Positions 27,313 through 35,683 of a stretch of 64,000 nt of DNA are shown piece by piece. How positions within the stretch are numbered: position 1 is the first letter of the stretch; each line of letters begins with the position of its first letter. The stretch lies in the NCBI RefSeq assembly GCF_900176345.1, contig NZ_FWXU01000011.1:109346-173345 (forward strand), written 5' to 3'. Source of the stretch: Rhizobium sp. RU36D (GTDB taxonomy: Bacteria > Pseudomonadota > Alphaproteobacteria > Rhizobiales > Rhizobiaceae). The notes under the pieces were generated by a model, which made no database searches, had not been told where the DNA came from, and worked only from the letters and a program-made list of their open reading frames with translations. The position numbers were made by a program, and so were the translations under genes.

Positions 27313-28364
27313 ATGACGATCCAGAACATCACCGCGCAACTGCCCTTCGTGGATATCTCGCGCTTTCACGGTTCCGCGCAGGAGCGACAGGCCTTCATTG
27401 AGGACCTGAAGGTTATCCTCCATGACCACGGATTCTTTTACCTGGTCGGCCACGGCGTTGATCCGCAACTGATTGCCGAAGTCGTTGCCGCGTCGAAGCG
27501 CTTCTTCGCCTTGCCGCTCGAGGAAAAGCTGAAGATCGAAATGGTCAAGTCGCCGCATTTCCGCGGCTACAATCGCGCCGGCTACGAGCGGACACGAGGC
27601 CAGCAGGACTGGCGCGAGCAACTCGACATCAATACCGAAGGCGAGCCCGTCGAGATCGGCCCGGATACGCCCGCCTGGAAGCGCCTGTTCGGCCCCAACC
27701 AATGGCCCGACGCACTGCCCGAACTCAAGCCGCTGCTGCTTGCCTATCAGGCGGAAGTGACGCGCATCGGAATTGATGTGCTGAAGGCGATCGCCGTTGC
27801 GCTTGGACAGCCGGAGGACGTCTTTGCCGAAATCTATGAGCCGCAGCCCTCTCAGCTTTTGAAGATCATCCGTTATCCCGGTCGCGAGGTAGCCGAGACC
27901 GACCAGGGTGTCGGCGCACATAAGGACGGCGGTTTCGTCACCGTGCTCCTGCAGGATACCGTACCTGCCTGCGCGTCCAGACGGAAGACGGCGTCTGGCT
28001 GCAGGCCCCGCCCGTGCCCGGCACCTTCGTCATCAACACCGGAGAGCTGCTGGAACTTGCGACCAACGGCTTCGTGCGTGCCGACATACATGACGTCATC
28101 GCCCCGCCGGCCGGCACGGAACGCTTCTCGGTCGCCTTCTTCCTCGGCTCCCGCTATGACGCAACCATCCCTGTGATCGATCTGCCGGACGACTTGAAGC
28201 GCAAGGAACCCGGCGTCTCCGTAGATCCCCTGAACCCGATCTTCCGCGAAGTCGGGCAAAATCATCTAAAATGCCGTCTGCGCTCCCATCCGGACGTCGC
28301 ACGGGCGCACCATGCGGATCTTCTCACCGCCGAAGATCGCAACGCGAAGCCATCGGCTTACTAG
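27313..28364 (+). pseudogene. Frameshifted isopenicillin-N-synthase-like 2OG-Fe(II) oxygenase
   Basis: The first part (27313 to about 27960) gives a normal start (PFVDISRF, DHGFFYLVGHGV) and the iron ligands H-x-D in GAHKDGGFVTVLLQD. The frame then breaks near 27955-27975, and LRVQTEDGVWLQAPPVPGTFVINTGELLE continues in another frame to the TAG at 28362, including the distal His in ADIHDV and the R-x-S motif ERFSVAFF. AGGAG precedes the ATG. It is a paralogue of the intact oxygenase at 35680. It lies 35 bp after metI and was probably in the metQNI operon. Confidence 0.88.
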
Positions 28365-28372
28365 GATGCCAA

Positions 28373-28406
28373 TGTCCCGAAGGTGGGTATCACCGCTTTC
28401 GGGACA
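28373..28406 (+). terminator. Stem-loop after the oxygenase pseudogene
   Basis: TGTCCCGAA (28373-28381) pairs with TTCGGGACA (28398-28406), and GGTG pairs with CACC inside, leaving a GGTAT loop. It lies 8 bp after the TAG, so it fits a terminator for the metQNI-oxygenase unit, although only a weak TTTT follows 11 bases later. Confidence 0.5.
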
Positions 28407-28420
28407 GCCTGCGTTTTGAC

Positions 28421-28474
28421 AAAAGCGCACCACCGACGAAACATGGCGCGATGTTTCGTCGGTGGTGCGCTTTT
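28421..28474. repeat. Perfect 24-bp palindromic hairpin with 6-base loop
   Basis: Arms 28421-28444 and 28451-28474 are perfectly complementary, starting AAAAGCGCACC and ending GGTGCGCTTTT, around GGCGCG. Because the arms begin with A4 and end with T4, it would act as a terminator on both strands. Its perfection in a region of decay and its place next to an IS630 remnant also suit a joined pair of mobile-element ends. Confidence 0.85.
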
Positions 28475-28487
28475 GGGCATGCCTCAT

Positions 28488-28652
28488 CTAGTGCTTGATC
28501 GTGGAGAACGCCTGCTCGATCGGATTGAGGCGGGTGAATAGGGTGGCCGGAACCAGTTGCTGCTCGGCATAGGCGCGAAAGCACTGGCCGTTGATCGGTC
28601 CGTGTAAGACACAGGGCGCGACCAGACGGTCGCTCCTCAAGGCGCCGAGGAA
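28488..28652 (-). mobile_element. IS630-family transposase remnant
   Basis: A 54-codon stretch reads APCVLHGPINGQCFRAYAEQ, then LVP, a short unrelated link, then LNPIEQAFSTIKH and a stop. These match the DDE domain of IS630 transposases, where the block with the second catalytic Asp (IMDNLGSHK-like) normally lies between them. That block is deleted, so the remnant cannot be active. Confidence 0.75.
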
Positions 28653-28689
28653 TGTCGCCAATCGATGCGGTCGCCGCTCCATTCGCGGC

Positions 28690-29208
28690 GCGCGCAGCTT
28701 CGCTCATGACTTCCGGTTGACTGCAGTTGAAAAACACCCCGGTCGCGCCGGCCGCCAGCACATCGGCCACGGCTGCCCCAACAGGTTCACCCGATCGCAA
28801 CTCGGGCGGCCCCGTGCGGCCCGCCTCATCCTTGAGCGTGAACGACACGAAGACCGGACGATGGTCGCCCGCCAACGCGTCGAGCGCGGTGCGCGCTTCC
28901 CGTATCGCGCTTTGCGTTTCAATGAGCCAGAAATCAATTTGTGGAGACAAACCATCGATCAGAGGTCGAAGGATAGCAGGCGCGATTTCCTGCTGAAACC
29001 GATCAGGGCGACAGCTTTCAAACAGGGGAGGCAGGGATCCTGCGACGCTCACCTTGCGGGCTGCACCGTCGGCAACTTCACGCGCAAGGCGGCCGGCACG
29101 TTGAGCCAGGACCTGCGCATCGCGATGGAACCTCTCGCTGCTGAGCATGTGCGGCACGAGGCCGTAGGAATTGGTGGTGATGATATCCGCGCCGCTATCG
29201 ACATAGGC
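28690..29208 (-). pseudogene. Homocysteine S-methyltransferase (MmuM-like) internal fragment
   Basis: Reading on the minus strand from 29208, AYVDSGADIITTNSYG and ARKVSVAGSLPPLFESCRPD are characteristic of this family, followed by DFWLIETQSA and a zinc-binding-type VFFNCSQPEVM. The N-terminal ~50 residues are missing at 29209, and after CSQPEVM the sequence leaves the family and runs into the IS630 remnant. The remaining zinc cysteines near the C-terminus are absent, so it is inactive. Its presence beside metQNI suggests a lost sulfur amino acid salvage locus. Confidence 0.82.
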
Positions 29209-29249
29209 CTATAAAATCTATTGATTTAATACTTGATACTAAAAGTTTG

Positions 29250-29480
29250 CTCCTCCGGGATACGCATGATCGTTGATGCGCACGAGCGCATCAGCGATCG
29301 CGGCAGTCGCCACGGCAAGCGACAGGAATGTCTGCTTGTGCAGACGGTCGAGGATGCAGCTTTGAGCAAGGCCCACGGCGTTCGACCTTGGCCTTATCCT
29401 TCGGGCGTCGCGCCGGCCCGGAAGACCGACACAGCCACCACGCCGAAGCTGCGGCTGATCTCCGGATCATGGAAGCTGGC
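29250..29480 (-). mobile_element. IS21-family IstA transposase remnant with frameshifts
   Basis: On the minus strand, DPEISRSFG, then GPARRPKDKAKVE in a second frame, then NAVGLAQSCILDRL and HKQTFLSLAV...ALVRINDH in a third correspond in order to the C-terminal half of IstA transposases. At least two frame changes separate them. No istB is seen. It may come from the same element as the IS21-like ends at 22519-22626. Confidence 0.65.
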
Positions 29481-29577
29481 CCCTGCCTGACCCCGGCGCG
29501 AACTGACCGACGATGTTCGAGCGCATCGCCGGGCAGGCCCTAACGATGGTGGCGCCTCGCGTGTACCTATCGGCGAG

Positions 29578-29745
29578 GCGGTGAAGGCAAGCCTGAAGCG
29601 GTTTGGAACAGATCATCTCTATCTCTACCAGATGCACCGCTTTGACCCGGCTACCTCCGTCGAGGAAACGATTCGCGCACACGCCTGACGAGATCAAGGC
29701 ACTCCGAGAGCAACCATGTCAGCCAGCCGATCTTTGCCCGTTATC
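29578..29745 (+). pseudogene. Aldo/keto reductase remnant with internal deletion
   Basis: VKASLKRFGTDHLYLYQMHR, with FDPATSVEET following, is the barrel segment typical of aldo/keto reductases. A stop follows, and in another frame TPDEIKALREQP resembles the family's C-terminal end. The N-terminus and middle of the protein are gone. The rest of 29746-29861 holds nothing recognised. Confidence 0.65.
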
Positions 29746-29861
29746 CCGACCGACCTGTCACAACTTTAAGCGATCGCTCGCTGGGTTGATGCGGCGAGAA
29801 GGCATGAGAGGGGCTTGTGGCGCATATTTGCCCAAGTCGTAGTAGTCCCCTACTTCGCAAC

Positions 29862-30785
29862 TCAGTGCTTGTCCTGCCGCAGATAGATGCGACCCAGGAA
29901 CGATGGCTCGCCTGAGGTCCTTCCCCGCAGCGATGTCAGGAACAGCACGCCGAGCGTGAGGATATAGGGCGCCGTCATTGTCAGGTAGACCGGGAAATCG
30001 GCGCCGATCGCCTGCAGGCGCGGCACCAGCGCATCGGCTGCGCCGAAGAGAAGGGCGCCCACCAGCGCGCGGGCGGGATCCCAGCGCGCGAAGATGACGA
30101 GCGCGATCGCCACCCAGCCGCGGGCCGCGACCATGCCTTCCACCCACACATGGCTTGTAGCCACGGATAGATAGGCACCGGCCAGCCCACACAACACGCC
30201 CGATGCCAGGACGGCGGTAAGCTGGGTCAGTTGGATGTCGATGCCGGCCACATCGGCGGCGGCCGGATTTTCGCCTACCGCCCTCAGCCTCAGCCCGGCG
30301 CGGGTCTTGTGCAGGTACCACCATAGGGCGACCACGACGACGGGAAGCACTGCGGTCACCGGATCCTGCACCGAGATGATCCGGCCCATCAGGCTGTCGC
30401 GACCAATGCCGAAGATATCGCCGAGGGTTTCGATTCCTGGAAAGGTCTTCTGGGCATAGGGACGACCCAGCACGCCTGTCACGCCAAGACCGATGGCGAC
30501 GATGGAGAGACCCGCCAGCGTATGGTCGGCGCGCATGACGACGGTCGCGAGCCCGAACAGCAGCGCCAATGCCGCTGCGGCCATGGCGCCGGCGCCAAGC
30601 GCTGCCCAGGCATTGCCGCCCGAAAGAACTGTCAGCGCCCCGGCCATCGCACCGATCGCCATCAGGCCCTCGGCGCCCAGGTTCAGGATGCCGGCCCTCT
30701 CGCAGATGATGAGCCCCAGGCTCGCCAGCAGTAGGGGGGTCGCATAGCTCGGGATAATCGCAAGCCAGCCGATGAGGAAATCCAT
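29862..30785 (-). CDS. BMP-type (nucleoside-like) ABC importer permease, second subunit
   Basis: A 307-residue membrane protein of the BPD_transp_2 family: ERAGILNLGAEGLMAIGAMAG near residue 30 is the hallmark glycine-rich loop, and VGENPAAADVAGI near 195 is the coupling-type segment. AAAGGG precedes the ATG. It pairs with the permease encoded 13 bp upstream in the transcript, as in YufPQ/NupPQ systems for nucleosides. The four importer genes are contiguous. Confidence 0.92.
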   Translation of the reverse strand: MDFLIGWLAIIPSYATPLLLASLGLIICERAGILNLGAEGLMAIGAMAGALTVLSGGNAWAALGAGAMAAAALALLFGLATVVMRADHTLAGLSIVAIGLGVTGVLGRPYAQKTFPGIETLGDIFGIGRDSLMGRIISVQDPVTAVLPVVVVALWWYLHKTRAGLRLRAVGENPAAADVAGIDIQLTQLTAVLASGVLCGLAGAYLSVATSHVWVEGMVAARGWVAIALVIFARWDPARALVGALLFGAADALVPRLQAIGADFPVYLTMTAPYILTLGVLFLTSLRGRTSGEPSFLGRIYLRQDKH

Positions 30786-30798
30786 GGCAACCCTTTCT

Positions 30799-31854
30799 TC
30801 AGCCCGACCGTCTCAGGGAATAGGTGCTGAAGAACTGCGCCATCAGGATCGAGATCAGCACCGCTCCCTGCAAAAGCACGATCATACCCTCCGAAATAGA
30901 ATAGAAGACCTTCAGCACATTGCCGGCGGTTACGACCGCCCCGAGCGCCAGCGCGACAACGACCACGCCAAGCGGCCGGGCGCGTGCAAGATAGGCCACC
31001 ACGATGGCGCTGAAGAGATAGCCGTTGCCGACAGCCTGATTCAACCGGTGCTCGGTGCCGGCAACGATCGTGACCCCGGCCAGGCCGGAAAGAGCCCCCG
31101 ACAAGAGAACCAGGCCGACGATGGTGGCACCGACGGGCAGGCCCGCCGCTTCGGCGGCCTTGGCATTGTGACCCACCGCATCTGCGTAAAAGCCAAGCCT
31201 GGTATACTCCATTGCGTACCACAGCGCACAGGCAACGACAGCGACCAAGAGGATGCCCAGGTGCAACTGCCCCCAACCCAACGGCGCAAACCGCGCCGCT
31301 TCCGGGAAAATCGCGGTGACGGGAAAGTTCGTGGCCGGATCGCGCCAGATGCCGAATAGCAGGTGCTGCACGATAAGAAAGGCGATACTGCCCAGAAGCA
31401 GCGTCGAGATCACTTCGTTCACACCCCATCGCGACTTCAGCCAGAGGGGCAAGGCGATCCAAAATGCACCGACCGCGGCACCAAGCGCGAGCATCAGCGG
31501 CAGCCGCATCGGCGCGGGGCCGATCTCGCCGAGCGCAATCCATGTGGCGCCGATCGCGCCGACCCATAGCTGGCCCTCGATGCCGATGTTCCAGAACCGC
31601 ACCCGCATGGCGACAGTAGAGGCGAGCCCGACGAGCACCAGCGGCAGGGCCGCGGTCAGCGTCTGGGCCAGTCCATCCGAAGTCAGGAAGGTGGCGACCA
31701 GAAACTCATCTACCAGCGCGTCGGCCGGAACACCGGCCTGCACCAGCAGCACGGCCGAAACGGCAAGGCCGACGAACAAGCCGCCTGCGTAGCACAGGCA
31801 CGACAGAAGAAAGCCCGGCGCTTGCCGGCGAACGAGAAACGCAGCATCAAACAT
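30799..31854 (-). CDS. BMP-type (nucleoside-like) ABC importer permease, first subunit
   Basis: A 351-residue membrane protein of the BPD_transp_2 family, with RFWNIGIEGQLWVGAIGAT near residue 90 and AVGHNAKAAEAAGLPVG near 220. The ATG at 31854 overlaps the ATPase stop by 8 bp and was preferred over an ATG 17 codons upstream that lies within the ATPase gene. It forms a heterodimeric channel with the following permease. Confidence 0.92.
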   Translation of the reverse strand: MFDAAFLVRRQAPGFLLSCLCYAGGLFVGLAVSAVLLVQAGVPADALVDEFLVATFLTSDGLAQTLTAALPLVLVGLASTVAMRVRFWNIGIEGQLWVGAIGATWIALGEIGPAPMRLPLMLALGAAVGAFWIALPLWLKSRWGVNEVISTLLLGSIAFLIVQHLLFGIWRDPATNFPVTAIFPEAARFAPLGWGQLHLGILLVAVVACALWYAMEYTRLGFYADAVGHNAKAAEAAGLPVGATIVGLVLLSGALSGLAGVTIVAGTEHRLNQAVGNGYLFSAIVVAYLARARPLGVVVVALALGAVVTAGNVLKVFYSISEGMIVLLQGAVLISILMAQFFSTYSLRRSG

Positions 31855-33400
31855 GGCCGGCGAGCAGCGCTCCAATCCATTCGGGGGTGACGTCGCCGAT
31901 CGCACGACAGCCGGCGATGGCGCCGCGGTTCATGACGGCGACACGGTGCGACAAGGACAGGATCTCGCTCAGATCCTCGCTGATTAGCAGACAAGCCGCG
32001 CCGCTCTCGACGGCCTGCTTGATGGACTTGCGGACGAATTGGGTGGCCTTCATGTCGAGCCCGCGCGACGGAGAGTGGGCAATCAGCACAGTCATGCCGT
32101 CGTCCAGTTCGCGCGCCAACAGAACCTTCTGCGCATTGCCACCGGATAGAAGCGCCGTGCTGCGGGCCGGCGACGCACCTCTGATGTCGAAGTCTTGGAT
32201 CGCATCGGCGGCAGCGGAATGCATGCGCTTGCGATCGAGAAAAAAGCGCCCGCCCAGACCGCCGCTCGCCACCCGCGTGAGAGCCAGGTTTTCGCCAATG
32301 GAAAGCTCGCGGATCAGGCCGGTGGCGAAACGGTCTGAGGGAATGAAGCGAAGCCCAGCCTGGCGCCTGACGCGCGGTACCGCACCCGTAAGATCGTGGC
32401 CGCCAAGCTGGATCGTGCCCCGATCGGCCCGCATCATGCCGGTCAGGCACGCCACAAGTTCTTCCTGCCCGTTGCCGCCGACACCGGCAATGCCCAGCAC
32501 TTCGCCGGCATGCAGGTCGAAGCCGAGTTCGGAGAGACCCGGTCCCTGCTGATCAGCTCGGCGTGTCAGGCCGGACACCGAAAGCGTCACGGCGCCGGGG
32601 CTGGAGAATGGCCGCTCGCTCACCTCAAGGGCCTCCCCGACCATCAGCCGCGCGACCTCACCTTCATCGAGCTCGACCACCGGCGCGCCGGCCAGGACGG
32701 TCCTGCCGTGGCGCATGATGGTAACCCGATCGCAGAAGCCGGCGACCTCGCGGAACTTGTGGGTGATGAGCACCACCGCATGGCCCTGCCGCGCCAGGGT
32801 CCGCACGAAGGACAGCAGCGCCCTGCCCTCTTCCTCTGTCAGCACGGCGGTGGGTTCGTCGAGAACGAGAATACGAGCGCCGAGCATCAGGACGCGCACG
32901 ATTTCAACGCGTTGACGCTCGGCCGTGGAGAGTGTGGCAACCACCCGGTTCGGATCCACCGGCAGACCGATCTCCGCGGCTTTTGCAGAGATCGCGGCCG
33001 CAGCCTGCGCGGGCGTTCTGATCCGGCTGTCGCGGCCAAGGCTCAACAGCACGTTTTCCGACAGCGTGAAGCTGTTCACCAGCCGGAAATGCTGATGCAC
33101 CATGCCGATGCCGGCGGCCGTGGCCTCCATGGGGCTGCGGGGACTTCTGGCCTCGCCATCCACCATCTGCCGTCCACTGTCGGCCGCATAGACGCCCGAT
33201 ACGACGTTCATCAATGTGGATTTACCCGCGCCATTTTCGCCGACGATGGCGTGAACCTCCCCCCATTCGAGGGTGAAGGATGCATCGACCAGAGCCGGCC
33301 TTCCGTCGAAGGCCTTGCTGACCTCCCGAAGCTCCAGTGCCGGCGGCGTGCCGGGAGTCAGGCCCTCCCGGCTCACCAGAGGCTCGGTTGCTGCAATCAT
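31847..33400 (-). CDS. BMP-type ABC importer double ATP-binding protein
   Basis: A 517-residue ATPase with two ABC domains in tandem. The first has Walker A GENGAGKST, signature LSTAERQRVEI and Walker B ILVLDEPTAVL. The second has the relaxed Walker A GVGGNGQEEL usual in sugar/nucleoside importers, signature LSGGNAQKVLLARE and the ISEDLSEIL switch. The ATG at 33400 overlaps the binding-protein stop by 4 bp; the longer frame upstream lies inside that gene. Members of this class import nucleosides, purines or sugars. Confidence 0.93.
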   Translation of the reverse strand: MIAATEPLVSREGLTPGTPPALELREVSKAFDGRPALVDASFTLEWGEVHAIVGENGAGKSTLMNVVSGVYAADSGRQMVDGEARSPRSPMEATAAGIGMVHQHFRLVNSFTLSENVLLSLGRDSRIRTPAQAAAAISAKAAEIGLPVDPNRVVATLSTAERQRVEIVRVLMLGARILVLDEPTAVLTEEEGRALLSFVRTLARQGHAVVLITHKFREVAGFCDRVTIMRHGRTVLAGAPVVELDEGEVARLMVGEALEVSERPFSSPGAVTLSVSGLTRRADQQGPGLSELGFDLHAGEVLGIAGVGGNGQEELVACLTGMMRADRGTIQLGGHDLTGAVPRVRRQAGLRFIPSDRFATGLIRELSIGENLALTRVASGGLGGRFFLDRKRMHSAAADAIQDFDIRGASPARSTALLSGGNAQKVLLARELDDGMTVLIAHSPSRGLDMKATQFVRKSIKQAVESGAACLLISEDLSEILSLSHRVAVMNRGAIAGCRAIGDVTPEWIGALLAGHV

Positions 33401-34503
33401 TGCTTTGCCGGCATGGTGCCGGTTATGCCTTCGACGAAATAGTCCATCGACCACAGGGCGGCGTCATCGAGCTTGGCGCCCGCTTCCACCAGCACCGTGC
33501 CGTCCTGCTTTTTCAGCGGCCCCTGGAAGGGATCGAGCTTGCCGGCGACGATGGCTTGCTTTGCCGCCTCGATCTTTGCCTTCGTCTCCTCGGAAACGCC
33601 GGGTCCGAACGGCGCGAGGTCGATGACGCCCTTGTCCATGCCTTCGAAGGCGCCGTATTCCTCGGGCTTCCAGGTGCCGTCGATGATCTCCTTGATGGTC
33701 GGCACCAGATATTTTTCCCAGCGGAACACCACCGAGGTCTGGATGGTCTTCGGAGCAGCATGGGACATGTCGAGCTGGAAGCCAAAGGATGGCAAGCCCG
33801 TCTTTTCGGCGACATCGAGCGGAGAGGTGGCCGAGAGATTGGTCGCCAGCACATCGGCCTTCTGGTCCAGGATGGCCTGGGCAACCTGACCTTCCTTCAC
33901 AGGGTCCCACCAGGAATTGGTGAACACGGCAATGGTTTCGATTGCCGGATCCACCGAGCGGGCTCCCAAGGCGAAACTGTTGATGTCCCAGTTGACTACG
34001 CCGACCGGAAAGCCGGCGAGAATGCCGATCTTTTTGGTTTTCGTCGCATGGCCAGCGGCTATACCGGCAAGGTACCAGCCCTGGTAGGTGCGGGCGTAGA
34101 AGCTTTCCATATTGGGGCCGTTTTCGGTACCAGACGCGCTAAGAAAAGCGACATTCGGATAGGCCTTGGCAGCCTCCGCCATCGGGGCGCTGTATCCGTA
34201 GGTGGTGCCGACGATAATGTTGAAGCCCCGCTTGACGTAGAGGTCGATCGCGGCCCTGAGCTTGGTCGCTTCCTCGGGAATGTTTTCCGTGACGGCAACC
34301 TGCACCTTTAGCTGTTCTTCGACTGCCTTGCGCCCGGCCTCAAGCGCCTCGTTCCAGCCGCCGTCGATTGCTGCACTGCAATAGATGAACGCCACCTTCG
34401 GAGGTCCCTCCAGTGTAAAGCCCCAGGCAGCGGAAGAGGCCAGGAGCGACAGCGCGGCAGCAAGACAAGTCGCTCGAGCAGTTTCGAAAGTGCGTTTTTT
34501 CAT
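33397..34503 (-). CDS. BMP family ABC substrate-binding protein (nucleoside/purine-type)
   Basis: A 368-residue periplasmic protein. The ATG at 34503, with AAGGGGA upstream, opens a standard signal peptide (ARATCLAAALSLLASSAAWG). BMP/Med features are VAFIYCSAAIDGGWNEA near residue 40, IIVGTTYGYSAPMAEAAKAYPNVAFL near 100-125, and YLAGIAAGHATKTKKIGILAGFP near 155. It is the first gene of the importer operon and is divergent from a LysR regulator and a 2OG-Fe(II) oxygenase. The ligand is probably a nucleoside, purine or similar heterocycle. Confidence 0.9.
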   Translation of the reverse strand: MKKRTFETARATCLAAALSLLASSAAWGFTLEGPPKVAFIYCSAAIDGGWNEALEAGRKAVEEQLKVQVAVTENIPEEATKLRAAIDLYVKRGFNIIVGTTYGYSAPMAEAAKAYPNVAFLSASGTENGPNMESFYARTYQGWYLAGIAAGHATKTKKIGILAGFPVGVVNWDINSFALGARSVDPAIETIAVFTNSWWDPVKEGQVAQAILDQKADVLATNLSATSPLDVAEKTGLPSFGFQLDMSHAAPKTIQTSVVFRWEKYLVPTIKEIIDGTWKPEEYGAFEGMDKGVIDLAPFGPGVSEETKAKIEAAKQAIVAGKLDPFQGPLKKQDGTVLVEAGAKLDDAALWSMDYFVEGITGTMPAKQ

Positions 34504-34677
34504 GTCGGTTCCCCTTATTTTTGCCGGTTTCGCTGACCTTCGGACACGCGTCTGCGATCGGGGGATGCCCGTTGTGCAAACGCCTTCGCGGACGTTCATT
34601 CCAGATTTTCAAAAGCGAAATGGCTCTTGTGCAGTGCATAAAAGCCCATTACGGTCGTTCATGCAATAAAAATAATC

Positions 34678-34696
34678 ATGCCAAAAAATGAGGCAT
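34678..34696. promoter_or_regulatory. Candidate LysR operator ATGCC-N9-GGCAT
   Basis: A 5-bp inverted repeat with 9-base spacing lies in the 220-bp gap between the divergent BMP importer operon and the LysR gene. Its outer bases fit the T-N11-A rule of LysR-type sites. It overlaps an in-frame ATG at 34688, which argues that translation starts further downstream. The rest of the gap (34504-34677) is AT-rich towards its right end and holds no gene. Confidence 0.45.
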
Positions 34697-34723
34697 ATTG
34701 TTCAGAATTATGGACGATCATCG

Positions 34724-35683
34724 GTGAACACTGAGGCACTTGCTTCCTTCGTCAAGATTGCGGAACTGCGGTCTCTCTCTGCCGCGGCGAAGCTTTACGG
34801 CTTGCCGAAATCGTCGCTCAGCCTACGCATCAAGCAGCTGGAAGCGGACCTGAATGTCGAACTCTTCGAGCGGGCCGGGCGCAACCTGCTGCTGACCGAA
34901 GCGGGTCAAACGCTACTTGCCCATGCGCGGCAGATCCTGCACAGCTGCGATGCGGCTCGGGCCGCGGTCACCGAACTGTCGGACGACGTGGCAGGAACAT
35001 TGCGGATCGGCGCCACGGGAGAATTCGGAACTGCCTTCTACGCGCAGATGCTGATCGCGTTTCGCAGGCTTTATCCGAATGTGAATATCGAGCTTACTTT
35101 CTTCTCGCCGAACGTGCTCTATTCCTCCGAAAGCCTGGACATGCTGGATGCGGTCATCTCCTGGGATGACGATGAAACCGATGGCGAGACGCTGTCGACG
35201 GCGACATTCGCGCTCTTCGCCAGCCAGAGCTATCTGGAGCGGACCGGCCGGCCGGCCGGCCCGGCGGATCTCGTCCATCACCAGGGCATAGTTTATCGCA
35301 CGCCCCGCGGGCTCCAGCACTGGCGCCTGCAGAACGGCGCCCAGCAGGAAAGCATTCTGCCGCGCTCTAATCTTATCGCCAACGACTACTGGACGATCAA
35401 ATACTTCGCCGTAGCCGGGGAAGGCATTGCCTATCTGCCGCATTTCTTCGCCGACATCGAATGCGAGCGAGGCCACCTCGTGCCCTTGCTGCCCGACTGG
35501 GCCTCAGCGACGCGGCGGGTCAGCATTCGCGTCACCCGTCCCCACGCTCCATCGCGCAAGATGGCGGCCTTCATGGATGTGTGCCGCCGCTACTTCTCCC
35601 CCGGCTTCATCTTTGCCGGACCGCGCTACTACGTGGAGGCGATCCACGATCCGAACCAACCAGAAGAGGGAACAAGACCATGA
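34724..35683 (+). CDS. LysR-family transcriptional regulator
   Basis: A 319-residue regulator when started at GTG 34724, which gives the usual LTTR beginning (NTEALASFVKIAEL); the ATG at 34688 would add 12 residues and overlaps the putative operator. The helix-turn-helix is SLSAAAKLYGLPKSSLSLRIKQLE, split as helix SAAAKLYG and recognition helix SKSSLSLRI-like; the rest is a periplasmic-binding-like effector domain. It is divergent from the BMP importer and translationally coupled (ATGA) to the oxygenase gene, so it probably controls both. Confidence 0.9.
   Translation: MNTEALASFVKIAELRSLSAAAKLYGLPKSSLSLRIKQLEADLNVELFERAGRNLLLTEAGQTLLAHARQILHSCDAARAAVTELSDDVAGTLRIGATGEFGTAFYAQMLIAFRRLYPNVNIELTFFSPNVLYSSESLDMLDAVISWDDDETDGETLSTATFALFASQSYLERTGRPAGPADLVHHQGIVYRTPRGLQHWRLQNGAQQESILPRSNLIANDYWTIKYFAVAGEGIAYLPHFFADIECERGHLVPLLPDWASATRRVSIRVTRPHAPSRKMAAFMDVCRRYFSPGFIFAGPRYYVEAIHDPNQPEEGTRP

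Noticed and set aside
28390..29157. Single 255-residue minus-strand gene
   Set aside because: Only its N-terminal two thirds match homocysteine methyltransferase; the remainder is IS630 sequence and palindrome read through in the wrong frame.
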